Assembly: GCF_014334135.1 (NCBI RefSeq)
Contig: NZ_CP060497.1
Coordinates: 806,001 to 870,000 of the forward strand
Direction: 5' to 3'
Source of the DNA: Olivibacter sp. SDN3
GTDB lineage: Bacteria > Bacteroidota > Bacteroidia > Sphingobacteriales > Sphingobacteriaceae
DNA length: 64,000 bases
The stretch's first letter is position 1, and every line of letters starts with the position of its first letter. The notes beneath the pieces are model-generated. The model worked only from the letters and a program-made list of their open reading frames with translations. It was not told the origin of the DNA and searched no databases. Shown in pieces: positions 63,608 through 64,000 of the stretch. The position numbers were made by a program, and so were the translations under genes.

Positions 63608-64000
63608 CTAGCGTCCCATCCAACCCCCATCAACTGTTAATATGGTTCCGTGCACGTAGCTCGCGGCATCAGAAGCCAAGAATACAACAGGACCTTTAAA
63701 ATCATCCGGTTCTCCCCACCTTCCAGCCGGAATTCTCGACAAAATAGAAGCGCTTCTCTCCTCATCGGCCCTTAAAGCTGTTGTATTATCTGTAGCGATA
63801 TAACCTGGTGCTATAGCATTTACGTTTACTCCGCTACCTGCCCACTCATTAGCGAAAGCTTTGGTAAGCTGTCCTACCGCACCTTTGGACGCTGCATAAC
63901 CGGGCACATTGATCCCTCCTTGAAAGGTCAGTAAAGAAGCGGTGAAAATAACTTTTCCTGTTCCACGGGCAACCATTTCCTTTCCGAATTCGCGGGTAAT
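63608..64000 (-). CDS. kduD: KduD-type short-chain dehydrogenase (partial, cut by window end)
   Basis: The C-terminal 130 codons of a short-chain dehydrogenase; the gene continues past position 64000. The catalytic YAASK motif is present. The tail [17 protein letters not shown], then [12 protein letters not shown] and VDGGWMGR, matches 2-dehydro-3-deoxy-D-gluconate 5-dehydrogenase (KduD). KduD acts in uronate catabolism, between the lyase products and 2-keto-3-deoxygluconate. With GH88 and the ROK kinase next to it, it marks the edge of a locus for unsaturated uronate use. Confidence 0.88.
   Translation of the reverse strand: MTREFGKEMVARGTGKVIFTASLLTFQGGINVPGYAASKGAVGQLTKAFANEWAGSGVNVNAIAPGYIATDNTTALRADEERSASILSRIPAGRWGEPDDFKGPVVFLASDAASYVHGTILTVDGGWMGR

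Overview
The window looks like a chromosomal segment of a Bacteroidota bacterium of the Sphingobacteriaceae type (Sphingobacterium, Pedobacter or Olivibacter relatives). The signs are: Bacteroidota-style TAnnTTTG promoter boxes with little or no Shine-Dalgarno signal, a DUF6266 protein, a large SecA of about 1,100 residues, a beta-barrel receptor with a carboxypeptidase-like regulatory domain, a SusD remnant and moderate GC. No rRNA, tRNA, CRISPR array or intact transposase was seen. Most of the window is housekeeping sequence, with small scars and repeats between genes.

Region 1 (1-12,000, all minus strand) is catabolic. In transcription order it holds an ethanolamine-type permease, a glutamine-synthetase-like ligase, a 213-bp MITE-like element, an iron alcohol dehydrogenase, a class I amidotransferase-like hydrolase, an aldehyde dehydrogenase, a Tat-exported phospholipase C, and lutA-lutB-lutC for L-lactate oxidation. 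The first set is best read as a B12-independent, gamma-glutamylated ethanolamine pathway ending in glutamate plus glycine. This is the most interesting candidate system here.

Region 2 (12,000-12,740) is a deletion scar. The 5' end of a Tat-exported metallophosphoesterase gene is joined to the last 68 codons of a susD gene. Region 3 (12,870-29,780) is core metabolism and information processing: nicotinamidase, glutaminyl cyclase, YraN, DnaG, an MscS channel, an M20 amidohydrolase, a SPOR protein, SecA, a PQQ-type dehydrogenase, Pgi, a TPR protein, RF2 (prfB with its programmed +1 frameshift) and dCTP deaminase.

Region 4 (29,900-38,950) carries a phosphopantetheinyl transferase, a secreted HExxH protein, LipB overlapping a DUF6266 gene, an outer-membrane barrel protein, L-serine ammonia-lyase and two small membrane proteins. 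Region 5 (39,340-46,870) is a MoxR/DUF58 membrane-stress type cluster: RDD (divergent), SpoIIM-like, a multi-pass protein, DUF4129, DUF4350, MoxR and DUF58. Region 6 (46,880-59,700) has GH3, LptB, RecJ, an MBL hydrolase, a broken lipoprotein gene, a lipoprotein next to an orphan ECF sigma factor, a TPR histidine kinase with a NarL-type regulator, and UvrB. Region 7 (59,870-64,000) has Upp, a YjjG-type phosphatase and the edge of a uronate-catabolism locus (ROK kinase, GH88, KduD).

Four unexplained non-coding structures stand out: a hairpin-capped repeat in two diverged copies (about 23.8 and 39.0 kb); a 28-bp identical sequence upstream of both the DUF58 gene and recJ that opens two overlapping micro-ORFs; an 11-bp tandem array at 33.7 kb; and the MITE-like element sitting on the stop codon of the ligase gene.
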